Origin: Fennellomyces sp. T-0311
Taxonomy: Eukaryota > Mucoromycota > Mucoromycetes > Mucorales > Lichtheimiaceae
DNA length: 64,000 bases
NCBI GenBank assembly: GCA_025266875.1
Contig: JALLLT010000047.1
Span: 1-64,000, forward strand
Reading direction: 5' to 3'
The translations under genes and the position numbers were made by a program. Each line of letters begins with the position of its first letter. The stretch's first letter is position 1. Shown in pieces: positions 25,168 through 37,071 of the stretch. Below the pieces are notes generated by a model. The model searched no databases. It had not been told where the DNA came from and was given only the letters and a program-made list of their open reading frames with translations.

Positions 25168-26469
25168 CTAGATTTAAGATTCCCAAGCTAATATGAATAG
25201 TAGGTCGAAGGAATGGTCCGGAAAAGTAAGATATAATACGTAGCTTCCGGTACCAGCGCTCCTCCCAGAAACCGAGGAGTATGTTCTGTTGTTCCGTATC
25301 ACGTCTTTCATGAATTTTTAATAAATAGCTGGTGACACAACGCAACGGTAACCGGTCCACCGTATTGATAAAAGGTATGTTATTTCAGTTACAGAAATGC
25401 CATGACAGGTGTATGTAGTAATACATCATCATTTGCACAGTATTCAGTATGTGAAAGAAATTAATGCTTGATTTATGAAATTGACTTTAAGGAAATATAT
25501 TGTTTTTGAAGGATGTCAAAAGTATACTCTGATGAATGGATGGGACAGAAGCACAACACTTCGTTGAACGATGGCTGATTTCATGAGAAAAGAAAAAAGA
25601 TTAAGAACACTTTTTTTTCGTCTGGTCCCGCCGTTTCCACCCACCGGGTATCCCCAAGAAACTGAATTGCGCGGAATAGTATCGTGTGTTTCTCATCGGC
25701 GTTGCCCGTACTATTGGTACTACATATTTGCATTGCGATCGAAATTCTTCCCCGCTGTGTTACGTTTGCATCACAATTGTAGAACCTTTCAATTGTAACC
25801 CGAAAATAACTTTGTATAACGTACTATAATTTACTTCTTAATGTTTTCCATATCATAAAACAAGATGTTATTGCTAAAATTGGGGTCTATAATAGATTTT
25901 ATCGAAGCACAGTTTTGTACGGAATTCACATTATATTAGTTTGCTGAAAAAAGCACCAACTTATGTTGAGATCTTTTAAATATCCGGAAAAAGCGGGATG
26001 GCTTTCTTTGGCCAACTCTTGCGACGGCCGCGGCTTCCGCAATAGCAAGAGAACGGCCCCTTTTCAGACTCTGATGCACCTCATCGTCGATATAGTATGT
26101 CTTATTTAAGAGTTCCGCCAACTGAAACCGTCTTTGAATTTCCCAAACTTGTTACTGTAACGTTAAATGATGTACTCGTTCGCAATTCTCGGTTTTCTTG
26201 ATTCGTTCTGTCATATCCATCATGGAAAAACCTAGGTTTTGGACCCTCAACACACCACTGTTTTGTTAGCTTGCAAGGGTGATTCGTTTCAACTTGGGAT
26301 CTTCGTGCAAGCATCGTTTTTCCCACGTATCACCGTTTCGTTGTTGCTGACAGGATTTACAGATGGAACAGGACAGTTAGTCAGGAATCCAAATTTCGCG
26401 TGAAGACGATGCAAAGTTGGTTTGGGGATAACGTATCAATGAATCATCCTTCATGGTCTTTCGGATGCG
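25168..26469. other. Glucoamylase upstream region and weak coding-like remnants
   Basis: No supported gene. The minus strand at about 25936-26330 has two adjoining open stretches (one includes IDDEVHQSLKRGRSLAIAEA) separated by stops and frame changes. They may be the remains of an unknown gene or chance. No repeat or RNA gene recognised. Confidence 0.3.
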
Positions 26470-27135
26470 TACCGAATAGTAGGGTTGTCTAGAGCGACCA
26501 GAGGTGACAGCAAATCACCTGCGGCACCGAAGACTCGGAGAAGGGTATATATCATTAGCTGTGGTACTATGGTTCGCGTCATTTCACTTGGATAGACAGC
26601 GGTCCTTTTGTCGTCTTCTAGCAACTGTAGGCCAGTGCCTGTGGTATATTGAAATTTAGAGTGAATCTTGTTTAAAACCTACTCGATTCCAATCGATTGC
26701 CTTAAGGTTGCACATTGTTTAAAATTGGTAGCTGATGGACGAATAGGAACTAACGGATATAGTGTATCTGTTGGTTGCATGTCTATCATTCAAGCGCGTG
26801 TAGTCCAATCATAGACATCTTTTTGTGTTAAAAGCGGTTGTGATATGTCGTAAAAATCTGGTAAATTTGTATTTTCCCGAATGGGTGGAGTCCAATTGGG
26901 ATATCGACCTTGTATTCTTTTGTATTTTCCGAGCAGCTAATTGAGTATTGAGGTTTGACCTGATTTCTATAGGAGGAGATACTGTTCATTAAAACATCTT
27001 TTGATGGTGTAAAGTTCCAGCAGACTGTGCCTTCAATTGTTGGCGCTCAAACCGAGTATGGATGGAATTTAGAGGCCTTCACTTGTATTAGGTAGCCGAA
27101 GGCAGCGCATGCTTTTGTTGACATTGTTTTGGCCA
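26470..27135 (-). pseudogene. Broken protein-coding remnant of unknown origin
   Basis: The minus strand shows several consecutive open stretches of 25-75 codons in two frames, interrupted by at least three in-frame stops and one frame change. The longest, at about 26473-26690, has no ATG at its beginning. The pieces read like one decayed gene of 200 or more codons, transcribed leftward. The origin (transposon, integrated virus or ordinary host gene) cannot be told from sequence alone, and chance open frames are not excluded. Confidence 0.28.
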
Positions 27136-27507
27136 TACAGTCTAAACTCCGCTCTGTATTTCCTTCCATACAGATGCATATATCTGTATAGGTGATAGCT
27201 ACTATTCGGATATCAACCGTTTATAAAAAAAAGGTTTACAAGGAAAGCATATCTGACTAACGGGAGTGGCCATAGTCAAACTAGATACCGGACTTTACAT
27301 GATGGGGCGGACCTTATACTCCAGGTATGATGTAAAGAATATAGCGATCACGGTCTTGGTAGATAGGTGGGTGACTTCTGTATATCTCGAATCCCCTATT
27401 CTGCGACAAAGCAATGCTATATTAATCAGTGCTAGCCAAAAGGTATGTTTACATTACCTTTGAGGCCATATAAATTGGGTTCCAACAGAAATCAATAGGT
27501 GCTTGCC

Positions 27508-27963
27508 TCATGTCTCCCAGAATCTCTGCACCAGAATGACAAGTAGTACATTGGAAGCAAGAAAAACAGCAATGAATGCTAGTACTGTTACATTATAATC
27601 CACTTCAGACAGTAATTTTTGGGCATTGTCCGGAAGAAGATACGCACAGGAGTCTGAATATTTTTCACGTAGTTATATGCGTAGATCGATGGCCCATCGA
27701 GAATTCGCAAAACATGAATGTCTTTATACAGTAGTAGAGAGATGTACCTAATTAACATATATCAGCACCCAGTAATTGTTAAGTCGTGCAAAATCCTTGT
27801 ATACGTACTGAAAGGAAAAGCATTACATTTGTCATATATTAGAGCACCGGAAATTCCTTTGCGTGGAGACGGAGCTTCGCCGACTATATTATCTAGAATG
27901 GACCATTGTCATGTGGCAGTGTCAAGAGTAAGTACAGTACTATGCTCTTTAATTATGACTTGA
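27508..27963 (-). pseudogene. Broken coding remnant ending in a transmembrane segment
   Basis: The minus strand ends with about 50 open codons before a TGA at 27508-27510. The final 30 residues form a strongly hydrophobic helix (VLAFIAVFLASNVLLVILV) followed by a short polar tail, as in a single-pass membrane protein. Upstream there is another open stretch in a different frame, separated by stops. Whether both belong to one former gene is uncertain. Confidence 0.27.
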
Positions 27964-28369
27964 CCACTTTCGGTGGTCTCTATCTCCCCCTTTCCTGGTA
28001 TCAATAATAATACATTTTGTATATATTAGCACTCAGAATAAACATATATCTCTAAAGTAGTAAATAGTTTTTTTGTCAGGACCTGTTTGATTATGTAAAA
28101 TGAGTATAACTATCTGTTGGATGCCTATGAGATTCATTGCTTGCCGAGGACAGGTGTTCCATGGGATCTACTTCTGAACAAAGTCTCATGTAAAATATTC
28201 AGTTCTTCACGGCCCCATGTTCTTGTTGGTACATCTTGTGTGTATTCGTGTCGAATATATATGTGACGACATTGGCTTGTGGGATGTATATGACTCGTTC
28301 ATTACTTAAAGTTAAAATATTGCACTAATTATTTCGCCTTTGAAAATATGTCCTCAAAAGCTGCTCTAT

Positions 28370-29315
28370 ACTAAGGAGCGTTGTCACTATACCTAACTCA
28401 TCCAGATCAATAGCCAGTTAATCTTTTATAGCTGATCTGAACTCGGTCTTCGCTTGGCGTCCAAAAATTACATCCCATGCAGCGGCCTACCCTCGATCCG
28501 CCGAGATCGAATTTCCTGAAGGCTCAACTGGACTAAGTTGTTTCGACACAACGGATGATTATGGGCAGACAAAGTAGCACCATGTCTGGAGAGAAACCAA
28601 GGCACAATTGAGCATTTGTCAATTTCATACTTCACTGGTCTCTCGTATTTCAAGTACATTGCGTGCCAAATTTATGTGTTTTGATGGTAAGATCGATCAG
28701 ATGTTCTGCTGTGTCCCTCGTCACTGTGTATTCTCATCGAGTGTCCCACCCTAGAGTCATAAAGTTGTGCTCTTCACACACCGTAATTTAACTGCACTGC
28801 CTGACTTTCGGCCCGTTCGCATGATGGATAACCTCACGGATCTACATCTAGAGAACATATTGGTTGACGGCCTATGCGTATCGACGGCCTTTGAACAATT
28901 TGTCGCGCTGGAAAGTCTTTATCTATGTGACTTTAAGATATTTTACACACATTTGGAATGTCCTGAGAGTCTTAAAACTATCAAAGTATGCCAAGTTGGA
29001 TTGAAGCGCAATGAAGAAGATGCATCATCAGTACTTTTTCTCCAGTGACTCACTCGCAACTCGAACCTGGAGGTCGTGTTTATTAAGAGATTAAACCAAG
29101 GCTTGAATTGGAGGATTAACTCAAGGCACTTAAATATCAACAATGAAAATGCTCTACATATAGTAATGCTCAAATCCATTAAGTGATAATTTACTAGAGC
29201 GCATCAGATTGGTCAGTAAAACTGGAATCCAAGACTTGAGTCTTCAACAGGTGTGAGATTTAAGCTTTGATGCTCTCGACACACTGTCTACTTTATCGAC
29301 ACTCGAAACGTTTCT
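28370..29315 (+). pseudogene. Dead paralogue of the F-box/LRR gene at 3-5 kb
   Basis: Translation of the plus strand aligns with the LRR part of the F-box protein at 2973-4968 through several frame changes and stops. Matching blocks include FDTTDDYGQTK versus LDATDDYDVDK, NQGTIEHLSI versus YQGTLEHLSI, LHLENILVDGLCV versus LHLENVLIDGFCM, and LTRNSNLEVV versus FTRNSNLEVV. The order of the blocks is preserved over about 900 bp. Only the segment 28767-29045 is still open (92 codons). No F-box end is detectable. The duplicate is on the opposite strand from the intact copy, about 24 kb away. Confidence 0.85.
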
Positions 29316-30009
29316 TGCGTGTTGTCTATGGGCTATTATAAAAGCACGCAACACCTAAAGATAATGCTTTGCATAAGTCAGAATTCAATCACTGTCAGAT
29401 TTCGCAGACAGTGCGACGACCTCGTTTGGTGGTCGTTGGAAAGTAGCACAACTGCGCTTTGATAAAAATGAGAATCTTTTGCTGCTAGAAGAGACTACCT
29501 TTAGGCATGTGAACGTCTGATGCTTCAAGTGCATGACTGGCTTAATGAAAGCAGCTTTATAAATCATAAATTGCAAAAAGGCACGAAATACCATCATTTA
29601 TTATGTTCTCTTTTGGGATATAGACCGTTCCATCCATTGCTAAGACAGTTTAATATATATGTATGGTTATCAGATTAGCGTTGATCATCGAATATCTAGG
29701 TGCCCCTATTAGGCGTAGTGATTGATCCGCTAATCAACTTGAACTCTGATGTGTAGAAAAGCTAAGCTATGCTTACTACATACATCTCTCGGAGAGTGAT
29801 GACCTACAGAATATAATAAGAGCATGGGCGCAGTTTAGGTTGACATTATGTCACGTATGTAGTGGGTGACTGATAATCAATAGCAGGCGCAGGGGCACCA
29901 TGCATGGCTATGCAAAGCCAGGGCCCCGATGATAATGCCAAGCAGAACACGGATCAGTAGGAGGAAGACCATCTTGCCCTTTTGCTTTCACTTTCATCAC
30001 CATCCTCCC
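29316..30009. other. Intergenic upstream of acyltransferase gene
   Basis: No gene seen. The stretch holds the far 3' end of the F-box relic and the probable promoter of the plus-strand acyltransferase. The frame of the next gene is open back to an ATG at 29929. Confidence 0.4.
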
Positions 30010-31142
30010 ATGTCACTACCGCTCTGTGCCGTTGAGCCATGGGTAGACGTCACTCTCCCAAAACCCATCGTTCTGCCCGGATATGAATTAATATTGTTCT
30101 ATGCCACGGTGCTCTTGATCGATTACACAATCCTGTGCAATGAAAGTCGGATCCCGTTGACAGCAACACAATTACGTGTCCTTATGGCAATGGTCCATGC
30201 CACCATTCCACAGATTGTCGTATCGCCCAACGTATCGAACAATATGTTTTTTGCTGCATTCCCCTGGTTCGTTGTATCGTGCTGTGCATCACTTCCCTTG
30301 GAGCGTCTCACAGTGAAGCAAACGTATGATGCTTTCACAAAAATCATTCTCGCTCCGGAACCAAAAGTGGAGAACAGGAATCGTTGGGAAGGCTGTGTCA
30401 AGGTGGTACGTGGTACAGGCAAACTGATATTCCTGTCCCGATGCATCGAGCCTTGGCTTCCCAAGAATAACGCGTATCTGCTCTCGCTACCATGGCTCGA
30501 CTGGAAAAGTCTAGTGTTGACGGTACTATATGGCATCAAGGGATACTGTTTTCTTGGCGTGGTCGACATTGGAATGGGGATACAGCAGTTTGTCTTTGCA
30601 GAGCCAGTCATTGACTTGTTCAATTCCCCTATCCTATCGTCAAGCCCGAGAGACTTTTGGAGGTAACGTGAAATCGCTGATGTGAGGCGATATCTGATAT
30701 GTACTTTGAGCTTAGCCGACGATGGAATAAGGCGGTGCGAAACCTGCTTCACCATATCATATTCATGCGAGACAGTCGATTTGACGGCACGAAGGCAAAG
30801 GATGCGAAAAGACACGAGAAAGCGGTGCCATCAAAGAACATACTGGGGCTGTTGGTGTTCGTGGTGAGCGGTGTATTCCATGAGCTTCTTATCCTTAGCA
30901 TGTTTCGGAAAATGACGCTTGAAAACTTGACGTTCTTCACCTTGCAGGGAATTGCAGTGTATGTGCAGCTGACCGTCCGGAAATCGGCGGGATGGACAAA
31001 GGAGGATTCACAAGGATTAATGAGGGTACTATGTATCGGATGCCATCTGATGTTTCTCGCTGTTACGGGTCGCTTCTTCCTTGCTCCATATTTGCGATAT
31101 TACGACCCCACCAAAGATCCATACGGACATTCCCCATCGTAG
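30010..31142 (+). CDS. Wax-synthase-like membrane-bound O-acyltransferase (MBOAT_2 family)
   Basis: Polytopic membrane enzyme expected to transfer an acyl group from acyl-CoA to an alcohol; the substrate cannot be read from the sequence. Two exons with a 53-nt intron (30663-30715) give 359 residues from the ATG at 30010. An in-frame ATG at 29929 would add 27 basic/His-rich residues without family support. Several hydrophobic segments are evident, starting with YELILFYATVLLIDYTIL. The signature SSPRDFW|SRRWNKAVRN is split by the intron, and VSGVFHELLIL carries the conserved active-site His in a membrane segment. Its 3' end lies 231 bp before the next gene on the same strand. Confidence 0.82.
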
Positions 31143-31373
31143 AATTTACAGATTGGTATCCACATGATGCAATTGCATACGTTGTACATATATCCACAGA
31201 TAAAAGAGTAATAGCAAGACTTGGCAAGAGTAACGTAATGCGACCTGATGTCGTTAAAAATGGAATCGACCGTGTGAATGTATCGTCAATGTTTGTTACA
31301 CATAAGGTGGCTGGTTACCAAGCTACACCAGTGCTTGACAATTTTTGCTTTCTTGCAAACTCTAAACCGCCGA

Positions 31374-33233
31374 ATGACCAACGTAGAAGGCGACCAAGTC
31401 AATGCATCTAGGCGACAAATTACTACGCGCTGTCAAGATACCGATGGCATCCATCCTGGTTTTGACCAGCTTCTTGCCAGTGCAACCACGAATTCAAAAC
31501 TCGGTCATTTCAACGACGCGATGAACGATGCAAACAGTGCAATCAAACTGAATCCGCGCGGGTTCAAAGGATATGTTGTCGCCAGTGAAGTATACTTGAT
31601 GCAAGGCAAAGCCGATTTGGCAGCGGATGTCTTGGCCCAATGTCTACGAAATATGTCACCATATGATCCACACTATCAGACACTGGTTTCCTTTAAAGAA
31701 GCCGCTGAAATCCAGAATAGCAAAGGCATTGATTTCACAAAACTGCTTCCTGTCGAGATTGTATCCAATATTTTTGTCCGGGCGGGTGGGATTGAATCGC
31801 TCGTGGTACTCTTGATGGTCTCCAAAGCTTGGCGCATGCTCGTGCTCGAATTACCGGATCTTTGGCGAACATGCACTGCCCCCCTCAAGCTGGATGAAGA
31901 TGCAAAGATATGTGATGCTCTAACCGTGGTTGCTGGAAAGCATGTGAAGAGCTTTAATCTAAGAAGCCATCCGTCAGTGATATGCTTGAGGTATTTGGAT
32001 CATATGGAGCGCGGAACATTTTCCAGATTGTCTTCGTTATCGGTGGAAGGTATTGTATCCGCACGAGACTCAATGCCAAGCTAATGATGGATTGCGTTAG
32101 ACGGCGTGACAAGTTTGGTATCAGGAGGACGACTTTCCGAGATACTCCGCCAGTTAAAGTCGACATTGAAAGAGTTGGATATCTCGTTTAGTAATGGCCG
32201 CGAGGAAATGCTTTATGTGACGGATATCTTGGCATTATGTCCAGGACTTACGGCTCTAAAATATGCTGCTGCGCAAGGGACTGTGGAATCATCAACCGAT
32301 AGGCTAGAACCAGCTCAACCACACAATCTAGCCAAGCTTCGAATAACCTCGTCAGGGAACAACCATACGATCAGTGATAGTGGTCTACGGCTTGTCCTTC
32401 GACGATGCCCCTTATTGCGACTTATTAACTTGAACAGATCCAGTCTTGATTTCCTTGCTGCAATCGAAGAGACATGTCCACACATCGAATACATCACGAT
32501 GCAACACAGCTTAACACCAGAGATGTTCGACATCAAATTCGCAAAGGACCCTGCTGGAGGCATTATTGCATTGAATCTCATGGGTGGCACAGATATTTTG
32601 GACAGCCTGATACCGTTTTTAAACAGACACAAGGACACATTGCAAGAACTTGAAGCGCCCAACGCCATGATCCATAATACCATCCCACTATCTCATTCTT
32701 CACCTATCGATCCGATCCGACTTCCAGCCTTACAAAGTATAGGCTGCTGGATTTCGGAGACTGACCCTGGGACAGAAAGGACATTGACCAATATCATTCG
32801 ACACAGTCCGTTGCTGGAAGAAGTTTGGTTGGCGAATGGAGCGGCTTCTGAAGATACAATTTCTGCCCTAAAGGACTTGGATCATCTTGAAATACTTGGA
32901 TTGCATTATATAGATGTAGTCCAGAACGATGGTGCGCTATATGCTTTGCTTGATAAGCATATTCAGCTAGGACATAGATCACCATTGCGTCACTTTTCCG
33001 CCATTGGTCGCATGACGCGTCACTTTTTTTCAAAGCTGTCCAAAGTTGAAACTCTTCGCGAAATTGGTCTCTGGGAAGCCGATATCTCTACTGACGAAAT
33101 TGTTTTGCTCCAGTTTGTCAAAAACCTCGAGGTTTTGCCGTATTTAGAATCCGTCACATTGTCTTTTAATGCGGCTCGTACTTGTGATGAAGTGCTGGAA
33201 ATTGTAGGCAAAATTAACAGAAAGAGAAGATGA
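31374..33233 (+). CDS. TPR / F-box / leucine-rich repeat protein (Pof3/Dia2-like layout)
   Basis: Probable SCF ubiquitin-ligase adaptor. Two exons with a 51-nt intron (32050-32100, frame kept across SVE|DGVTSL) give 602 residues. A TPR-like helical region occupies about 20-110 (FDQLLASATTNSKLGHFNDA, then PRGFKGYVVASEVYLMQGK). The F-box follows at about 125-165 (DFTKLLPVEIVSNIFV…WRMLVLELPDLWRT), and irregular LRRs make up the rest. The order TPR, F-box, LRR is that of yeast Dia2 and fission yeast Pof3, but this layout is widely amplified in Mucorales, so orthology is not claimed. The open frame extends upstream to 31278; the ATG at 31374 is the first credible start. Confidence 0.83.
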
Positions 33234-33826
33234 CCGAGGGGCGGTGATAATAGCTTAGAGATGGTGTTGTAATCAACCTACATATGTACGCTGTACTTTT
33301 TGAAGGGATGAAGGTTCATCACTTTTTTTCCTTTTACCATTACATACTTCGTATTTACAATATATTACAATCAACTCTGCTAGAATTGCTACACAATGAT
33401 GCGTTCCATTTACATCTCTTTTTCATTATGTAAGCGCTTTACATAATGACAAGAACCAAGGTGACAAAAGAGATATTATTTATGTAAACTCTTAATAATG
33501 GTAAGGGCGTAAATGACTTCCGTGACTATATAGAAACTTATTATTATGAACCAACAGAAATATGGTATATGAGTACAGATACGCTGACAACGAAGGCAAA
33601 GTAAAGTGAAAGTACTTTTTACAGATGGTATCAACAGCCCAAGTTAGGTATTCAAAATCAAGTCATGGGAGTTTAATGAAAGAGAGAGAGAATGGCATAG
33701 GTATGCCCCACGAACTATGTATAAGTGCTATTCTACTGATCATTGTTGACTTACTTTATATATATATAAGCCCACATTTTTCTTCTCAGAAACCTGTATC
33801 TCTCAACTTGGCTTCCAACAAGAATA
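33234..33826. other. Intergenic; core promoter for the small cysteine-rich gene
   Basis: No gene seen in the AT-rich stretch. A TATATATATAAG box at about 33767-33778 lies 50-60 bp before the ATG at 33827, followed by a pyrimidine-rich leader (TTTTTCTTCTCAG). Confidence 0.5.
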
Positions 33827-34087
33827 ATGGCAAACTCGGAGTACAGCATTAAGAGTAATATTACTGCTGAAGCTGATGAGCCTTATGTTTGCAACATGGG
33901 TCGCCGCAGGAATTACTGCTTCACCCATGGAACCTACTATGATCTAAGCTGGTGTCCGAAATGTTCTAGTGAGTGTAAGTGCAATCAAAAATATCGATAT
34001 ACTATGAACTGCTTTTTAATTGAGTTGCAGCATAATGAGGTGTCTGTCGCTTTGAATAGCTGTCCATGTTCCGGCTCAACGCAATGA
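33827..34087 (+). CDS. Small cysteine-rich protein, function unknown
   Basis: The unspliced frame encodes 86 residues with nine cysteines. The pattern CFTHGTYYDLSWCPKC (Cys-x2-His … Cys-x2-Cys) could bind zinc like a ribbon or knuckle; this is an inference. An alternative transcript is possible: GTAAGTGCAATC near 33975 and TTGCAG near 34030 would remove about 56 nt and end the protein after about 50 residues (…CPKCSSES). A strong TATA box and leader just upstream support a real gene. No signal peptide and no family recognised. Confidence 0.5.
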   Translation: MANSEYSIKSNITAEADEPYVCNMGRRRNYCFTHGTYYDLSWCPKCSSECKCNQKYRYTMNCFLIELQHNEVSVALNSCPCSGSTQ

Positions 34088-34750
34088 CCTACTCACACAG
34101 ATTGCAGAACTACTATCATCACTTTCACTATATTTCGCCCACTTTCTCCACTTCTCAGAAGCTCCCTTGGTACTCTCACTTTCACCTTTTCACTGGTATA
34201 AAAGACGGCTGCACGAAAAAAGTAGTTATTTCTCTAATTAAAATAAAAAAACACTCACAAAAAAAGGTTACATAGAAAACACTTTGTATTAGGTTTAGTG
34301 CTCATCACGTCTATGATCTCTGTAAAAGCGAACTAGTGTATATGTTTTAAGCATCATCGCTTAATTACTATGGAAGTACTTGTATCGCGGCTATGATGTA
34401 GTCAAATCTTCTGGTCGCTCGAATGGTTTAAGACATTGTCGATATAGAGATAACGTTTGCAAAAAATAAAAAGTGCCGTTTGCGGAATCGCAATTCCGCT
34501 GAACAGGATATGATTTTCAATTCATTAGACTTATAAGCTTTGTACAGTAAATTTAGTTGTATGTTGAGCTTGCTTCCCAATAGCATGACACCATTTTCAG
34601 TGAATAAGGATTTATACTATCATCACTATTACAGAAAGCTGATAGAAACATCGGTACACTTTTTATAGATGGGCTTAGCAAATGTAAGGATATCAACGTA
34701 GTTCTACAAAGATCTAGAACTGATACGAATGTTTTTTCCGAACAATACAC
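34088..34750. other. Intergenic, nothing recognised
   Basis: AT-rich DNA with no supported gene, repeat or RNA. A GCGGAATCGCAATTCCGC hairpin-like palindrome at about 34482-34499 is the only notable local structure. Confidence 0.4.
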
Positions 34751-36294
34751 TTGGATGCACACGATGCATCTATGGAGTTAATGGCAACAGATCCTATATA
34801 TTCAGGACGCCATACGTTTTCGACGTCGAGTTATGTGTATATACTAGTACCTTTTAAAGAGAATTTAACGGTGGATCCAGTGGTGTTTGGAGTTAATCAA
34901 TCCAACGGTGTTGGAAAATTTTATTTCAAGAAGCGTAGCTTTCACTCTCTTTTTTTCGAGGTACAAGCATATTTTATTAAGCGATGACTTGTTTTGCGTT
35001 TTATGATGACTGGTACAAGCAGAGATTAGTACAGGACACTTTTGTTCGCGCTGGTAGCATATTTTGGGACCAAGGTATGAAAGTAAGTTTAAAAAACGCA
35101 GAAAATGGAAAGGTTAAAAGTGAAAAATTATAGGGAACAAAATGTACAGTATGCAAAAAAAAAGAAAAACAAACAGAATCATCTTCGAGTACGTAATTCA
35201 GCAGAAAAGCTCTATTCTCATAGTGGTTACTTTGTAACTATGGCAATCGGCCTATATATCACCGCAAGAACACCAACAGCCAAGTAGAAACCGTGGCAGT
35301 GATTATTTCTGCAGCTATATCATATTTGCTACCACAATTGTGGATTCCATTTTCAGGGAGGTGTTCGCGCTTTTTTGATATAGTCACTCAAATTGCAGAA
35401 GAGCCTGCACAGGTTGTTGAAGGGAGTATCCAAGCTTTTAAAAGTCAAGGTTAGAGTTTGAGTGAGGTACACTAAATCTTTTCAAAAAATACCCATGTAA
35501 TTTTTGTTGGGTATTCAAGGATTCGATGTGTATCGTCCCATTACACTGTTATATATTTTCGAATGATGATACAGCAGACGATACTATCACTTGATGTGTA
35601 CTTTCATGTTTGTCAAGGCAACCAAACCGCAAGAGTGCCTGCCGTACATTATGGGTCAGCATTATTTATTTTACGATCTTATCCATCATCTCGCGTAAAA
35701 GCTATAGGCGATTTTTCCAATGCAATACTACACATCTTCGTAAATTTTTCTGGAAAGTTAGAACGCAGTTGAAAGATATTAGGATTCTCGATGAAGTTTT
35801 GAATATTTGCTAAAGACTTTTTTCCCCAATGCATGGTCGGTATTGTCGGCAACCAGCGTGAGCTTTCCATTTTTAAAAGCGATACTCCATGTATGAGAGA
35901 TATAACCTATGCAACCGAGAGTAATGACCCACGAAGCAGTATTTGCGGACTAGATGGCATGCTTGTTTTTGATCGATCGATCCCTAATTCTGGGCCAGCC
36001 TTTGGTGTCTTGCTTCCCGACCCACGGCGAGAAATCCTTGTACCTTTATATACAATAGATGGCGAGCGTACAAATTGGCAATGCACTTGCAGATCTGGTA
36101 CATAGGCTGTGTGCATATAGTTATTCAAAGTTCTTTACTTTACAGTGGGAAGGTACCTTTACACGCGAGATCAATACGTATTCCGATCCAATTATTTGTA
36201 CTTTCTAAAACCTATTACGTGCGATTCAGTCCACTCAAGTGAGTTGGAGATTCCAATAACCCAAATGATAGAGAAACATGAACGCCATCTGTAA
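34751..36294 (+). other. Uncertain multi-exon candidate gene or decayed gene
   Basis: The plus strand holds a run of coding-like stretches: 34751-34987, about 34984-35130, about 35224-35455, about 35563-35772 and 35833-36294. The last is the best supported. A 48-nt GT-AG intron (36098-36145) joins a frame from an ATG at 35833 to a TAA at 36292-36294, giving 137 residues. The stretch near 35290-35455 is hydrophobic (VAVIISAAISYLLPQLW). Other junctions need frame changes I cannot justify, and the minus strand also has open frames here. It may be a real membrane-protein gene, a fossil, or partly chance. Confidence 0.25.
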
Positions 36295-37071
36295 TTCAAG
36301 TAGTTTAATATCTATGCCTTCAAATGAGGAAGAACCGATCTTCATATTTGTTGTTGTTGGGCATTCAAGAGACATGCCAACAAATGCCTGATCGCGAAAG
36401 CTACGGTATGGAGATATTCTCCGTACTGAAATTGCAGTAATGATGCCGAACTGTTGCTTTTGCTCACCGCTGTATGAGCTCATAGTACTATCGTCAAACT
36501 TTACTCGTTTACAAGTCCAAAACTTGCAGCATTACGGGAGTAAGAATCGAATCAAGTATTCAAGGAATAAGGGTACCAATTTGATAAAGAAATATACTTG
36601 TCTAGGCACTTTCTCCATAAATCATTTTCTACTGGTCTTCGTTGTTGTAGAAAGCATTGCGCAGGTATAACCATCGTTGCTGGTGACGATGGCATCCTAC
36701 ACATTGTTCAAGTATATCATGACGCAAATACGCTGGGTTGAAGTAATCATTACACTAAGAGAAAAGACTAGATCTAAACAGAGAACAATCAATCTCACGA
36801 GATTTCTGTGATTTTAAAGTACGTATACGTACCAAAGTACATGCCGGATTGAGATGTTTTTGTATCTGACGAAATCGCCTCATTTACATTTGAATGTGTC
36901 TAAAAACCAAAACACGACTTATTTTTACATTTTGAAACCATTGTATGCTCTGTACATAGAAAAACCTTTGGACAAAGATGCCCCCGCCCCCAGAACTTGC
37001 CATTTATGGATTTAACGTACATAAATGAAGAAAAAAAAAGACATCATTCGCTTTTCATCGCCCGTTCTTAC
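36295..37071. other. P450 upstream region
   Basis: No gene confidently seen. It contains the promoter and leader of the P450 gene. The frame is open upstream to an ATG at 37006 and a TTG at 36997. A C-rich run lies at 36981-36991. Confidence 0.4.
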
